This document shows, in pieces, positions 1-12,492 of a stretch of 64,000 nucleotides of DNA. Positions within the stretch are counted from its first letter, which is position 1; every line of letters begins with the position of its first letter. Both the position numbers and the translations under genes were made by a program. The DNA comes from Coffea arabica (Eukaryota > Streptophyta > Magnoliopsida > Gentianales > Rubiaceae): NCBI RefSeq assembly GCF_036785885.1, contig NC_092326.1:40324287-40388286 (forward strand). The letters run 5' to 3'. Under the pieces are notes generated by a model. The model saw only the letters and a program-made list of their open reading frames with translations, had not been told where the DNA came from and did not search any database.

Positions 1-570
1 CATACTAGTATTAATTTGTTGGTAAATTTCAACACTTTCTGAAATTTAGGAATCCCTGCCTGCATGGACTCCTAATCTTGATTTTTGGGTTGAAGCAATT
101 TTTTTTTTTCATGTTCATATTTGGTATGAATTATGACCTCAAACCAAATGTGGTTGAAGCATGAAGCGCGTATATGTCTGCTTAAGTAGTGAAATAAGCC
201 TCTTCCAGGGTTCTGATTACTTTTCCCCCTGGGATTTTGATTCGTTTAGAATCAACTATGGCAAAATCAATCATGAAATGTTTATATAAACTGATAAACG
301 ATGTTTGAACAATTATCAGGAAAATTCAATTTTGGAAGCTGGTCTGGTTGTTCCTTTTAGTAATTAAGAATTCAATTTATGCGTTCCGGATAACTTTGGA
401 ATGAATTATCTTTTGATAATGCAAAAAATAAGCAGTTGGAATATTATTTTGAAATTAAAAATTTATAACTTTTCAACTTAAATCAGACAATGTATTCAGG
501 ACCTAGAAGTGCCTCACGATTTTGTTGATTTATTTGCGCATCAAAAATTGCTTAACTGGTTCCATTGCAG
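1..570. other. Non-coding stretch upstream of the first visible exon
   Basis: AT-rich sequence ending in a pyrimidine-poor but usable acceptor (ttccattgcag) at 560-570. It is probably an intron of the gene that continues at 571. I see no other convincing exon or repeat in it. Confidence 0.5.
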
Positions 571-3500
571 ACTACTGCATCACTGGTAGGCTTTCTTGCT
601 GCAGCAATTCCCACCTTGTCTGTAAGTAACGTTATCTCATTTCTGATGCTCCATTAGACTTCCTAGGTGTTATTTTGTGTTTCTATCTTTGGTTTGGCTA
701 ACATTTTGACATGGGTGATTGAAAGAGCTTGAGAAGTCTCAAGCAGCTTTTACACGGAGTTGGAAAATTTAATAGTGATAGAAAAGTTCAGTTATCACTT
801 TTAGGTGATACTCCTTTGAACATTTTCTAGATTAAATAAAGGAAAAAGTAAACTTTTCTATCAGTCATCATTATTAGGTGATACTCCTCTGAACATTTTC
901 TAGATTAAATAAAGGAAAAAGTAAACTGTTTTGATTGACTAACTGTTTAATTCTTGAAACTGAGGCCAAAGCTTTAATTTGATTCCATATGTTGGGGTCA
1001 GGAGGTGCTGATGGTTCTGAGTGAAGTAGAAGTTTGTCAACATGGATTCTCTGTTAAAAAGAGTGTGGACGAAATGCTTAGTTCTTGTCTCTTGTGTTGC
1101 AGGCCATGCGTAGGGCAGCAATTTCTGTTGCAAAACTGGCTGATACTGCTCGTCAAGAGACCCCCAGCACAATGGCTGCTATTAGGCTTACCAGCTTGGA
1201 GATCAGTGATCTCACGTATGAATTGAGGGACTTGAGGTACAAGGTTCAATTCTTCAACTATATGTGTAGCAGTGATGATAATGCTGTGTTGTGCCAAGAT
1301 GATGAATGTGTTGTAGTGATTGTAATGCTTTGTTGCACCAACACTATGTATGTGTTGTACTGATGGTAATGCTTTGTTGCTCCAAGACTGTAAGACTGAG
1401 CTAGCACCACTTACTATGTGGCCTCAAACAAGAAGTAATCCAAACATTTGCTTTTATGATCTAAGCAATAATGATCTATGAGTGGGACAATATGCTGAGG
1501 AATTTTCTATACCCATGAACACCATTGGTAACAGGGCTATTATATTGGCATTTCTCTTTTTGAGACAGAGATTACTTAAGAATGCTGAAGTTGTAGTAGC
1601 GGATGCTTACACCACCCTAGGACAATAGAAATTCTCTTCATTGATCTATATATTGTTCGCACGTTGCTTGCAGTAAAATATTTTGTTGAATCTTGAATGC
1701 TGAACCTGAAATAACCCATCAACCTAGAGGCAAGTGCGTTACAGAAATTATGTGAGTCCTTATTATTGGGGCAAAGCATTGTAAACCATTTATATGAAGA
1801 AAATAGATGTCAAGCTATTTGGCGAAGTTGGACATAGAGTGGCGTTAAAATGAGTCTTACCACAAAACATTGTGTAGATGTCTGATTATTTGATTGTGCT
1901 TGGGACAACATTCGAGAAGACCAATTAATGATTTTTGACTAAAGGAGAGACCTGGCAAGGAGAGTAGTGGAAAGGAAGGGATAATAACTAAGATCTATAT
2001 GCAGTTCAGATGGACTCAGAGAAAGTGTAGGATGTATTTGAGATGAATTCAAATCAGTTTTGGATGAGATTGGTGCAATGAGGCTATAATTATTGAAAGG
2101 TCATTGATAGCCTTTTAACAAAAATTATTCCCGATTGCCTTATTGTTAGATAGGCATTAGATCCAATATTGTGAAGATAAGTGATTGATATTAGAGTTTG
2201 AAATAAGTGACATTAAGATTTTAGGCCCATAGGGCATATACTACTTGTCCTTCAGCATTCCTCTTACATTTAATATTGATCCTAACCTTTTCTCAAGACT
2301 TTTCATCCTTAATGCCTAACATTTTCTCAAGACTATGTGAACAAATCAATCAACTATTCATTGACTTTGAGATGGCCAGGAGTGATAAGGCTCGCTTAAA
2401 TTTTTTTTCACCAAGTGCAAAGAGTCAATCCTAAACAATCATATTGAAGTTAGTTGTCCTTTGTTCTATGGGTGGATTGAAGATAAGTCCTCCAACCATG
2501 GAACAAAGGACAATTAACTTCAATAGGAATGTATAAGATTGACTCTTGTCCCTGATTTTAATTAGCATTTCCCTTGAATACACCATCCAACAAAATGCTA
2601 GACAACATAATAGAGTTTGCCACAACCCATCACATTGTTGGTGTTGCTCTTTCCATACCCATATCAAATTTTATACAAAATAGACTAAGACTGAGATCCC
2701 AGCGGATTCTGGTGATATAGTCATAGTGAAAGGAAGAGTGCCAGTGTGTGGTGCCAGAGTGCCATGAATAGTAACATGGACAGCATCAGTGCTGAAGCCT
2801 GAAGCCTCCAAATTACACACCTGCAAAAATTGTCCAACCTGTAGTGGGCTTCTTTAGTTTTATGTGCAGTTCTTCTTCATGCAAATTGCATACTCGCATT
2901 AATTGCCCAACCTCTAATTGTCTTCTTTATTATGTACGGGTATTCTTGAAGTCCCCATGAAGTTTGGAGTTCACTTCACAATCAAACACCTAGACACTTC
3001 ATTGCATGGAAAAGGAAAAAATAGAGCAAAGAAATTTAAAGAACAGAGATGAGAAAAGAAGTCCAAGCTAGGTGATGGGTTGGGTGGTAAGGGGGGGAGG
3101 GAGTGTGAGAGGTCCCCGGTTCGAGACCTCCCATCTACACTTAAAAAAAAAAATCTGATTACTAAAAAACATTATATTTGTCTACTGCATGTTAGGTAAA
3201 AAATGGCAGAAACTTGGGTGGGACATTTCACAGGAGACTTAGCAAGTGCCTCCTATTGATACTGTACATAGGAGAAATGATTATGCACGGTCATTGCATG
3301 ATGGATTAAAAGGAGTATTGCGTGTAAATGTGTATCGCAGAGGTTAAGTAAAAGACAACCATATCAAAGATTTTGAAACACAATGCAACACATTCTAAAA
3401 ACACGTCTCTAAAAGAGTTTCAGAATCTATGGTTTGCTATCATATCTGTATCTTCATGTCACATGGAGGCCTACACTCTAGTGATTCATTGTATAGATAA

Positions 3501-5371
3501 TTAGTAATGCCTCTGAACCACTGGATCGCTTTTTGTTGTATAGATATTGTAGCAAGTTTTTCTGTCATGCCTCTGATGTTGACAGAAGATCTACTTAAGG
3601 GAAGAACACAAGCAAAATTGCCTCAATTGCTGCAGAAAATCACAAAATTCTTCAGTTGAGTCTGTATTTCTAATTAGTGGTATTAGGTCTATGTGATATT
3701 TCCTTTCAATTTTTGTTGGTGGTTTTTGGCATGTCTAATTGTGCACTTGGTATTACTTGTGGCCTTTACAACATTATATACTCTCGTCATGCTAGATCTT
3801 CATTTATGCAATCTTCCTGCTTCTACACACTCTGACACCTGCTGTCGCATGCTTTTTCTGCTCTATGATTTGAAGTTAGTGTGGAGATTAATCATTCTAC
3901 CTAAGAATCTATGATGCAAGAAAAGCATGTAAAAGAAGGATTCGTATTAGATAGGCACTTGTTGTAGGATGGATGTTTTTTATTCATACTTTTGAAGAAC
4001 CTAATGTGCCACCTATCATTTGGATTAACCCACAAATCATTATCCTTTTCGGTCAAATCAGTTTCCATCTCCTTAATTATAGCCACTGGCTTGTATTATC
4101 TACTCTACCCAGAATTCATGATTTTTATCTTATATTAGCAAAGTTCAATGTCTTAACTCACCATTTATTCTTCAGAGATTCACTTTGGTTTAGTCTGTTT
4201 TTTATTTTTTGGTTTTTTTTGTTACTGGTGGGTACTCAATTAAATGGTTTTTAGTTAAATACAAACTTTTTTCTATGGTATATACTACAGGCAATTATTC
4301 TGTTATGAAATTCTCCAATCCTACCACATCGTAAAGGCAGCCAAAAATGCATACTGTGTTTTTCTGCAAATACAAGAAGCATAATTGCTAACTCGCTGCT
4401 GGTTTGTGGAAAAAAGAGTTTGATCCCATTGTTATCTGTACAAGCACGTGATTTTGCAAATTTTAGTTTTTGTCTGGTTTGGAAGTTGGTGGGAGTACTC
4501 TGATGTTGTTTACTGGTTGAGCTTGGTCCCTGCGGTTCTGATATCTCTTCTGTTTGTTTTCCTTGGGGGAACTCAACACATAGATGCATGAATAATGTCC
4601 AGAAATTAGAAGTTGGCCCCTACTGCCTGTCTCTTGTTGATTTTTTCCTCGTACTCATAAATCAGGGTCCACATCACGTAGATATATATGGAATAGAAGT
4701 TATATGAGACGGAGAAAAATTCGACATTTTCCTAATGCAATTAGTGGGTGAATATTGCACCTGATATACATGGTAATACTTATGGAAGTAAGTTATAGTG
4801 ATTAATACTGCTGCTTTGGCCAGTCATTTACTTTGTCATGTCCATGATACTATTGGTGTTTCTTTCCTTTTGTTTTTTCAATTTTTTCTTTCCCGGTATG
4901 CATCCTTTTTTTTTTTTTTTCTTTTTTTTGGTCCCTTTTGTGTTTCTGTTAATTCTGCTTAAGCTGTGGTGATGACAATTCCTACATTTTTCATTTGATG
5001 CTTAGCCAAGAGATAACTGATGGGGTTAGCAAATCTGCTCAAGCTGTGCAAGCAGCAAATGCTGGAATTCGGCAAATTGGTTCTCTTGCTCGAGAACGGA
5101 CGATGTGTAGGGTTTTGCTCTTTTGCCTTTTGATTTTACTGGAGTTTGATTATTTTCAATGCTCTCTCACTTGCTATTTCTCTGAACAGCAATGATTGAG
5201 GAGAGAGCAAACCTGCCAGATATCTCTCTGCAACCAGTTTTTGCTGGAGCAGCCCAAAAGACTTCTCATGCTGTTGGCCGGGCTACGAGGACATTTATGA
5301 ACATCATCTCCAAACGTGAAACTAGCTTGGAGAATGAAGATGCCAGTGCCCTGGATAGTCTACAAGTTTAG
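571..5371 (+). CDS. Conserved plastid-type membrane protein, 3' part of gene (5' end outside window)
   Basis: Four exons join in frame: 571-621, 1103-1236, 5006-5106 and 5190-5371, giving the last 155 residues up to TAG at 5369-5371. All introns are GT-AG and the split codons close properly (AG|C, T|CA). The piece begins with a hydrophobic stretch (TTASLVGFLAAAIPTLS), probably a membrane segment. A helical region follows, with the motifs MRRAAISVAKLADTARQE, TMAAIRLTSLEISDLT and QEITDGVSKSAQAVQAA. The tail contains MIEERANLPDISLQP and VGRATRTFMNIIS. From memory this matches a plant-wide family of predicted chloroplast membrane proteins of unknown function, with a DUF948-like helical layout; that assignment is recall, not a search. 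The N-terminus, including any transit peptide, lies upstream of the window. Intron 2 is large (3.77 kb) and carries a SINE and a foldback. Exon structure is secure; function is unknown. Confidence 0.8.
801..926. repeat. Tandem duplication, two copies, 73 bp period
   Basis: A 53 bp block (ttaggtgatactcc... to ...aaaaagtaaac) at 801-853 recurs at 874-926 with one visible difference, separated by 20 bp. It lies in intron 1 of the membrane-protein gene. Confidence 0.85.
2421..2548. other. Near-perfect foldback with short loop (miRNA-precursor-like or tiny MITE)
   Basis: The left arm (2421-2471, starting AGAGTCAATCC, ending TTTGTTCTATGG) is the reverse complement of the right arm (2496-2548, starting CCATGGAACAAAGG, ending GATTGACTCTT), with about six mismatches over 51 positions. 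The loop is about 24 nt. It lies in intron 2 of the membrane-protein gene. Size, short loop and scattered mismatches fit a plant miRNA precursor, but a small foldback transposon is equally possible. No known mature miRNA was recognised. Confidence 0.6.
3066..3151 (+). mobile_element. Short tRNA-derived SINE-like repeat
   Basis: Contains an A-box-like stretch (gatgggttgggtggtaag), a good B box (ggttcgagacc at about 3118-3128), a 3' end catctacactt and an A-run. The same unit occurs inverted at about 18117-18215, with the same catctacactt-A(n) tail. No clear target duplication is visible. Confidence 0.6.
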
Positions 5372-6273
5372 GAGTGCATAACAGCATAAGCAGCCTTTCT
5401 CTCTAAGAGCAAAGCGAAATGTTGAGGCTGGGGACCAACCAAGAAACAGGCTCAGGTGATTAGGTGCTTGTCAAGAGGGACTTGCGATGAAATGTGAAGA
5501 TGAAAGAAGACACAAATTTACAAGTGCCGCAGCCCACAAAATTTTGCTAGGTTTTACTACGCTGCATATCTTCCGTGTATATATGGATTTTCCATTTCGT
5601 TAAAACTGTGAATTCCAGTTAAAGCTTCATTTTTTTTTCTTTCGGCTCCTTACGTACTAGTACAACGTTTGCTGGACGGTAGCTTTTTCCTTAGTAGCTT
5701 GCTATTTTGAGGATAAAATGGATTACTAATATAATGAAGTCTTTTTTGAGGGATTGTTAATATATGGTTTCACGTCTTCAACGGCTTTGAAAAAGCCTTC
5801 ATGTCTACAAGGCTTAAAGGCGTGGTTCTTCAAAAGCAAAGAATATGCCTCCTCTCTAAAAGAAACCAATATTCATATACTCGTTTAGGGGAGCCATTCA
5901 AGAACAAAACCCAAACTCCCCGAACCTTTTTTTTTTTTTTTTTTTTGGTTGAGAATTGGCCAGTTTTATATATACAAAATATAAAAATTTACACTCGAAC
6001 AGTCAAAACTTCTGTAAGAATTTACCCCAAACTTCCATCAGAATATCTGCAACTTCCTCAATTTGATCAATTTGTCCATAGGCTTGTGATCAAGTACTTC
6101 CAGTAATTCGCAGGTGAAACACAGCCACATTTCACATGAAAATGTTGTGTGGAGTAATTTTTAAAAGGGCAAGGACGAAGTGGTAAATGGCTATACAAAG
6201 GAATTTTCTGGGAGCAGTGCAGTGCAGTAGTTTCAGTGAACTGGGAATTTTCTGCCATCGTAAACATCGGGAG

Positions 6274-6487
6274 AAACCACTGGGCCAATGGCTCAGTGGC
6301 CACCAGGGAGGGACTTAAGTCCCTCCTTGGGTAGCGAAAAAAATCTAAGGGTTGTGCCATAGCACTCTTTTGGTCTAGTTGGATCTGTATACTCACTAGT
6401 CCCTACAACAGCCTCCTTAGGCTCCGTCTTCTCCTAGATTATGATAGAGTAGGTTATACAAATGTATCGTTGCTGACAAAAAAAAAA
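6274..6487 (+). mobile_element. SINE, family A, flanked by perfect 14 bp TSD
   Basis: The body starts AAACCACTGGGCCAATGG, has the A-box-like ggctcagtggccaccag, the family 3' region with aggttatacaa and cgttgctgac, and ends in poly(A). It is bracketed by the direct repeat GTAAACATCGGGAG at 6260-6273 and 6488-6501, an exact match. It has the same 5' start and 3' tail as the copies at 24303-24525 and 55789-56498. The perfect duplication points to a fairly recent insertion. Confidence 0.9.
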
Positions 6488-7445
6488 GTAAACATCGGGA
6501 GGTTTTTTTGTACCTAAATGGGTCATTTGTCTTCATCTCTTAATATGTACTCTCTTTGTTTCCTCCGTTGAATTTATAATTTTTTTTTGTTTTTTGTTTT
6601 GTTGTTAATCTTGCCGAGGAAACGCCAGAGGATAACAAGTTGTTACTACTAGATTATTTGCAAGTTTCCCTCTTCCTGTACTACCAAGGTTGGCATTGAG
6701 AGGTTACTTTCACTTTTTTTGGCATTGGAACTTGAAGTAATCATCAAGAACAAAGGAAAATTCATCAACATAAATGCAGGTAATTAATATATGCACTGCT
6801 TTTGTTTATGTTTTAAGGGCCTAATCTGTAATCTGCTTAGGCGATTTGAAGATGTGATTATCAGTTAGGACGCAAGTGTGAGACTAAGCCTATTGACTGA
6901 TTTTTTTTGTTGTGTTGTATTGGATAGAATGGTTGTCCCCTTCCCTTCAGGTGCTTCCTCAGAAAAGATTTTTTTTTTTTTGGGACCAATTAGGATGTAG
7001 TTTTGTTTTTTTGTGGTATTGATAATGAAATTGAATTGGCTTTTGCCTCAGTTATTTAGACCTTTTTGTTAGCAAATAAATCTAAGTTTAAAAGTTTTTT
7101 TATTTAATCATTTAGTAATTTAATTTAGGATCAGGCTTTTAGTAGTTATGTTATTTATGAAACTGTGGGTGCTTTATTCGGTAATTTCTTATGTAAGTGA
7201 TTTCTTAGTCAAATTAGGATGCTAGTTAGAGAATTTTCTTGAGTAAGTATGAGAGCCTACAAGTGTCAAAAAAGAGCTTTTATTTCATGCATCAATAATA
7301 ATAATAGAGTATATCTCATTAAAATATATTTCAGGTGTCATATTTCTTGAAATGTAAGATTAATTAGGAAAAGTAAATAAATAAAAGAGAGGGTAGACAA
7401 GATTAAATAAAAAAAGTATACAAACACAAGAAAAAGTAATAATTA

Positions 7446-7451
7446 TTAGTA

Positions 7452-7484
<33 letters not shown>

Positions 7485-7485
7485 G
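7446..7485. repeat. Compound microsatellite (TG)n(TA)n
   Basis: An alternating tg tract runs straight into an alternating ta tract. Confidence 0.95.
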
Positions 7486-8270
7486 ACAGTTTAAGTGAAT
7501 TTTAAATGTAGTACTAACGAGTGTCCAACGGACGCACATCTGAAAAATCCACATTAATATTGTGAGTTATCTATTTCTTCTTTCTCTTTACATAATGAGT
7601 ATTTATTTTATCGGTCTGTCTCATTGGACACATGTATTTCAATGTTAGATTTAAAAAAATAAGATTAATTAGGAAAAATGTATAAATGCAAAGAATGATA
7701 CTAGTAGTTGTTATAGTGTATACATGCATAGATGGTAGATTGAATGAAATTTAGTGCGTTAAAGAGCGGCCTTTGATCAGCCTTAGAAAAACCCTTTATT
7801 TTATTCCTTCGATTTTAGAAAAATCCTCTGCCCTGGTGCGTATTACAAATGGAAAACGAAGCAGAGAATATGCTTGCACGCATATGGGTGTATGGATATA
7901 TATTTTGACATCAGTAGTGACAGAGGAATAGACCATTTTGGTGGCTCGATTCTTGAAGGATATCACTACGATTCCCCTAGGCCAATAAAAAACTACGTGG
8001 GATTCACAACTAGGTATCTTTGTCTTGTGATCATCGGCATCTTCTCTGGATTGGATTTGCTTTGTTGTACAACACCATTGTCTTTGTCATTAGCTTTCTT
8101 GTGGTATGAAAACTCTGAACAAAGCTTCTCACAAGTCTTGCATGGAATTCCATCTCCAAGATTTGGGTCTCAAAGTGGCAGTACCTCTACTGACCTTGAT
8201 CGTTGTGTTACAGAACTTTTAGCCCTCTGCAGTGGAACAAAAGGCAAAAAAATTTAATTAGTTTGCATCT

Positions 8271-11200
8271 CTACAAGTTGATTCTGTATGTTGCACTACA
8301 TCTAATGATAGAAAGACCAACCCTGACCGCCACTGTGTTTTTCCATGCCTTGTCCAATTCCTCGAATACAATATCTATCGAGGGGCGGCCGTCGCTTGAT
8401 TTTGCAACGCATAGTACTGCAATTTGCAGTATGGATTCAAAATCAACAGCATCCAGGTTACCCTCCAGGGTTGGGTCTTCAATATCTTTCAGTGGACGTT
8501 TTCCCATGCTGACATCCTTTGCCTGCATAGATTTCATTTGTCATACGTCGTAACATGTATACTATTCTTGTTAATTGTCATTTTTGGGACGTCAAGAAGA
8601 TACCTTTCTAGTTAACTGGTCTCTGGCATCTAGATCCAGCTCAATTACTTTCTGTCCTGAGAGAACTTGCAGAGCAACAATGCCGAAACTATAGATGTCA
8701 CTAGCACAGGTCAATTTGGCATTACTCATGTACTCAGGGTCCATATAGCCTATAGTTCCCCGAACGTCTGTAAATACTTTGCTCTCCTCCATTCCCAGAA
8801 CTCTTGCCAGCCCAAAATCGGAGAGCTTTGGTTCCATATTCTCAGTTAAAAGAATGTTCGTAAGCTATCAATTTACCAAGGGAAAAATAAAAAAATCAGA
8901 GTAGGAAGAGCGGTTGCAAGGCTCTAGAGAGTAGATAGAAAATTAATTTCCAAGTTTTTCCTGGCGACAAGAGATTAGTTAAATGGCGTATTCCTTGTAC
9001 TTTTCTGTTCTCAGTGGTTCGTGATTATAATGTTTCGCTGTGAAAGAAAATCAATATTATTTCCCTCTAAGGCTGATTAATACTCAACATAAGGTTTGAT
9101 GGAAACAATTGTTAAGGAGGAAGTGATGTCAGTCAGTTTCAGTTTCTCAGGCTGAAAACCTGTGTCAAGTCGACGATTAGATTTGTCAAACAATTTCATG
9201 TGATTACCTTAATATCTCTGTGAACGATGCATCCGTCTACATAATGATGGAGATATCTGAGTGCAAGGGCACAGTCCCGGAGTATCTTAACTCTACTTTC
9301 CCACGGTAGGACAGTTTCTTTCTCTGAAGATGGATGCAGGAAATAATAAAACATGATAAAAAAAAGCCAAATTATTTGAAAAGAAAGGAATTTCCAGAAA
9401 AAATAATGCCTTGGAAATGCTTTTCATTGTCTTCAAGTTGTATTAATTAGCATCTATCTGCCTTAAAAAGAGAGCAAGCATTTTCAAATGCTGTTAAAAA
9501 ATAACTTGGGGAGAAAAAGAGGAAATAACGTACTTAGGAGATGTTGAGCAAGATTTCCAGCTGAACAGTATTCATAGACTAAGTACTGCTCACCATCTTC
9601 CATGCAGCAACCAAATAGGCAAACTAGGTTCGGATGTCGAACTCTTGAAAGGCCTTCAATTTCCCTAGTGAAAGAGTCTGAGGTGTTACTCTTATGTACG
9701 TGCTTAATCGCCACCACTTGTCCGCTCGGTAGAATTCCTTTGTAAACCACCCCAGCACTCCCACGTCCAAGGCACTCTTTTTCATTACCATAGTTCATGG
9801 CATTCTCAATCTCGGCTTTAGAGAAGCTGTAGAGGGCTGACCATGCAACAATATCTTTGGCCCGAACACGTTTTTTCTCTTGCTTCTTGCTCTTGGTTAC
9901 ATACTTTATCAGAGCAATGATCAGAATCAGCCCAGTGGTAGCCAAAAGGACAGCCAGAAGTGCTCTTGCGAGAGAAGCTAATTATGATAAAGTCTACGAT
10001 TTAGATGAGGATCGTTTAAATTGTAGAATGGTAACGACCTAATAAAAGAGTTACAAGGACTTACATTTTATTTTAATGTAGTGGCCTGATTCTGCAAACA
10101 AACAAAGGTATTAATTTTAAGAGATTGTAAAGCAGGAATGAAGGCAAGAGCAGATTTTGTTGGCTAAGAGCATAGTGTACTGTAACATATTTGCAGATGT
10201 CCAAATGTTAAGAACTCTCCAACAAAAATGATAGCTATCTTTGCCAATTACGAGATTTTAGCTTTCATAGACATCCTTGATGAATAAATCATAATGCGAA
10301 AGTGGGAAAAAAAAAAAAAGGTTATGTAATAGCCTCACCTATCAAAGCAGGCAAACACCGGTAGAAATCTTTAATTTGAGATTCATTGTCTATTTCTCCT
10401 GCTACAACTGCTACGATCAGAGCAACTCCGCAGATGACTTTTTCGGTATTATTGTCTTGTTCATATAGCTGATCCAGGAACTGATTTGTTGCATTTATTA
10501 ATGCATTTGTGCAATTGCTGCAGAAATTATCGAATGAAGGATTGAATGAAGCACACTGATGGAAGGCAGCTTGAAAACTCGAATTTTGTGTAATAGTTGA
10601 CAATTTAAGGCTGGAGCATTGACTACTTCCATAGAAGAGATCGTCGAATCCACATGCTTGAACAGAAACAGATTGCTGCTGGTGAAAGGGATCGTTACAG
10701 TTTTTCCATCTTTCTCCATCGATAAAAATATTTCCATCCCCAGTAGTTGCCTGCCTGGCTAGTGCTTGCGTCAACGTATTAAGGGCATTCCTACAGCAAA
10801 TTGACGAGGGAAAGCCATCCCAGTCGCTAGTCTTTTCATTGATGCCACCGATGCATTCACCACTTGGTTCATAAGGAATGGAAGTGAAGTTCAGTCCGCA
10901 AGCTGCATACGCCGATGATACAGTTAGTTGCAAATGAACTTCATATAAATATTAAAAGAATTTCTCAAATTTTAGTTCTGATGCTGAAGAACTTGAATTT
11001 GTTGCAGCAGTTGATTACCCAAAATAAACAAATATTGGAGGTTGGTTTGGCACAGTGGAATCAGTAAACAGTTAAAAGCAACATATGTGTATGTTTATCG
11101 AAATTTACAATGAAACAGATGCTATTCTCTCCACGTGAAAAGAATGTTCTTGCTGTCAGTTTCAAGATTTGCAGAGATAGGCAGCTAAGTGCATCTTTAT

Positions 11201-11459
11201 CCTAGCCAGTGCATTCTTTCAGTTTAACTTCATTTTCAGGCCATGTTGATAAAAGTTTTTTCAGAAGCAGCAATAGTATGGTAATATGGAATCCATAGCT
11301 AGGTTATATTAATAGAAGAAAAAAAAAAAAGAGGAAAAAAGTACTGACAAAAGGACCTGCATCTCCTGGCGGGGGTGATGAAGCAGTCTGAAGAAAGTAG
11401 ACACCGAAAAAGAATAGGATGGAGAGCGCCTTGGCTGAATCAAATGTTGATTTCGGCAT
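8271..11459 (-). CDS. Receptor-like kinase with SPARK-like ectodomain
   Basis: Seven exons on the minus strand join in phase: 11459-11357, 10902-10339, 10091-10065 (27 bp), 9977-9534, 9323-9208, 8864-8604 and 8522-8271, giving 588 aa. Residues 1-28 form a signal peptide (MPKSTFDSAKALSILFFFGV...). A Cys-rich ectodomain follows (CGLNFTSIPYEPSGEC, FPSSICCRNALNTL, C-x2-C near the end), of the SPARK type. One membrane helix lies at about 237-255 (ALLAVLLATTGLILIIALI), followed by basic KSKKQEKKR. The kinase keeps its key residues: LGRGSAGVVYKG (302-313), the VAIKH lysine, HRDIKLTNILL, DFGLARV and GYMDPEY, so it looks catalytically competent. SPARK kinases include plant RLKs linked to arbuscular mycorrhiza (ARK1 type), but orthology is not established here. 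Weak points are the first donor (GCAG|GTCC) and the last exon, which could splice on instead of stopping at 8271. Confidence 0.85.
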
Positions 11460-12144
11460 ATTCTGCTTGGCGACAATGGTTTCTAAGGGCTCTATCAATA
11501 GCACACTGATCAATTGTTTCTGAGGGAGACAATCGAAAACTTGCTGTGGCCAAGCAAGAACAGGAAATTCTGGTTAGGGAAGGTTGCAAAATCTCATCAC
11601 ATATATACTCACCAGTGAAGTTTCTCATTAAAATCGAAGAATCTCAGCATATTCTGCCTGCTCTCGTGGTTCTTGGTTGGTGATTTACAGCCCATGCAGC
11701 CTTGAGATTTTCGTTGTGCTGACATTAATTATTAAATCTTGGCTTTTGCTTTTGGCAGCACAGCACTAATGACAAATACCTCAACGATTTGTATTTTATA
11801 TTTACATTCAACAAAAAAATTTTAATGCAAATGGTACAAACATGTAAATCACGGTTTACATCAATCTTTCTCGAAAGATATTTCAGAGCTGTTTGGCTAA
11901 ACAATGTAGGAAAGTTTTGTGCAGGCAGGGCTCTGTTTCTTACGTCCGCGTTCAATCCAACACCGGACCGGACTAAACCTTTTTGAATCCCTTCCTATTA
12001 TTTATTGCACACAAATCAAAAATCTTTTAGGCATATGCATGTTCATTTTAGCATGGGAGATTAGAAATGAATTTCGTACGAGGCCCTAACAACAATAATG
12101 AATTCATTCCCTCCAAAATAAGAATTTTTAACTAAAAACACATA

Positions 12145-12492
12145 CTCCCTCCCTTTTTTTATAACTGACGTTTAAGGTTTTGCACACCAATTAAGAAAAG
12201 TTTTTCATTGTTTAAATCTATACACTACTTTCCTTTTGTACCCTCATTAATTGTCCAATTCACTCATGTTTTCTCTAACTAGAGTATTAAATGGTGCTGT
12301 TTTACTAGGCCAAAAGCAAAAAAAGAAGTAATAATTACTAGGAGTAGTAATTAAGAGCCCTGTATTGGTAAAGAGAGATAAAAGGGTAAAATTGTGAAAA
12401 AATAATTAATGCTGCATGAGGATAATACAACGACAGATAAAAGTACTTAAGAGCAAATTTCTTAAACGTCACTTATAAAAAAAGGGAGGGAG
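12145..12492 (+). mobile_element. Stowaway-type MITE (Tc1/mariner-like), copy 1
   Basis: Ends are CTCCCTCCCTTTTTTTATAA and TTATAAAAAAAGGGAGGGAG, inverted repeats of each other, flanked by TA on both sides, as expected of Stowaway elements. Length is 348 bp. The element is AT-rich with no coding capacity. An inverted copy of the same length lies at 43041-43388. Confidence 0.9.

Larger units (their letters stand above)
5372..8270. other. Intergenic region: 3' UTR, SINE, dinucleotide tract
   Basis: The first few hundred bases are probably the 3' UTR of the upstream gene. A SINE with target duplications lies at 6260-6501 and a (TG)n(TA)n tract at about 7446-7485. The rest is AT-rich; the phrase taagattaattaggaaaa occurs at about 7356 and again at about 7661. 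7900-8270 lies just past the kinase stop and may include its 3' UTR or extra terminal coding. No other gene is supported. Confidence 0.5.

Noticed and set aside
7874-8257. 127-residue plus-strand frame downstream of the kinase gene
   Set aside because: It lies antisense to the probable kinase 3' end, has no recognisable domain, and looks like a chance frame. I considered a further kinase terminal exon here (minus strand, TATLRPKSWRWN) but could not support it.
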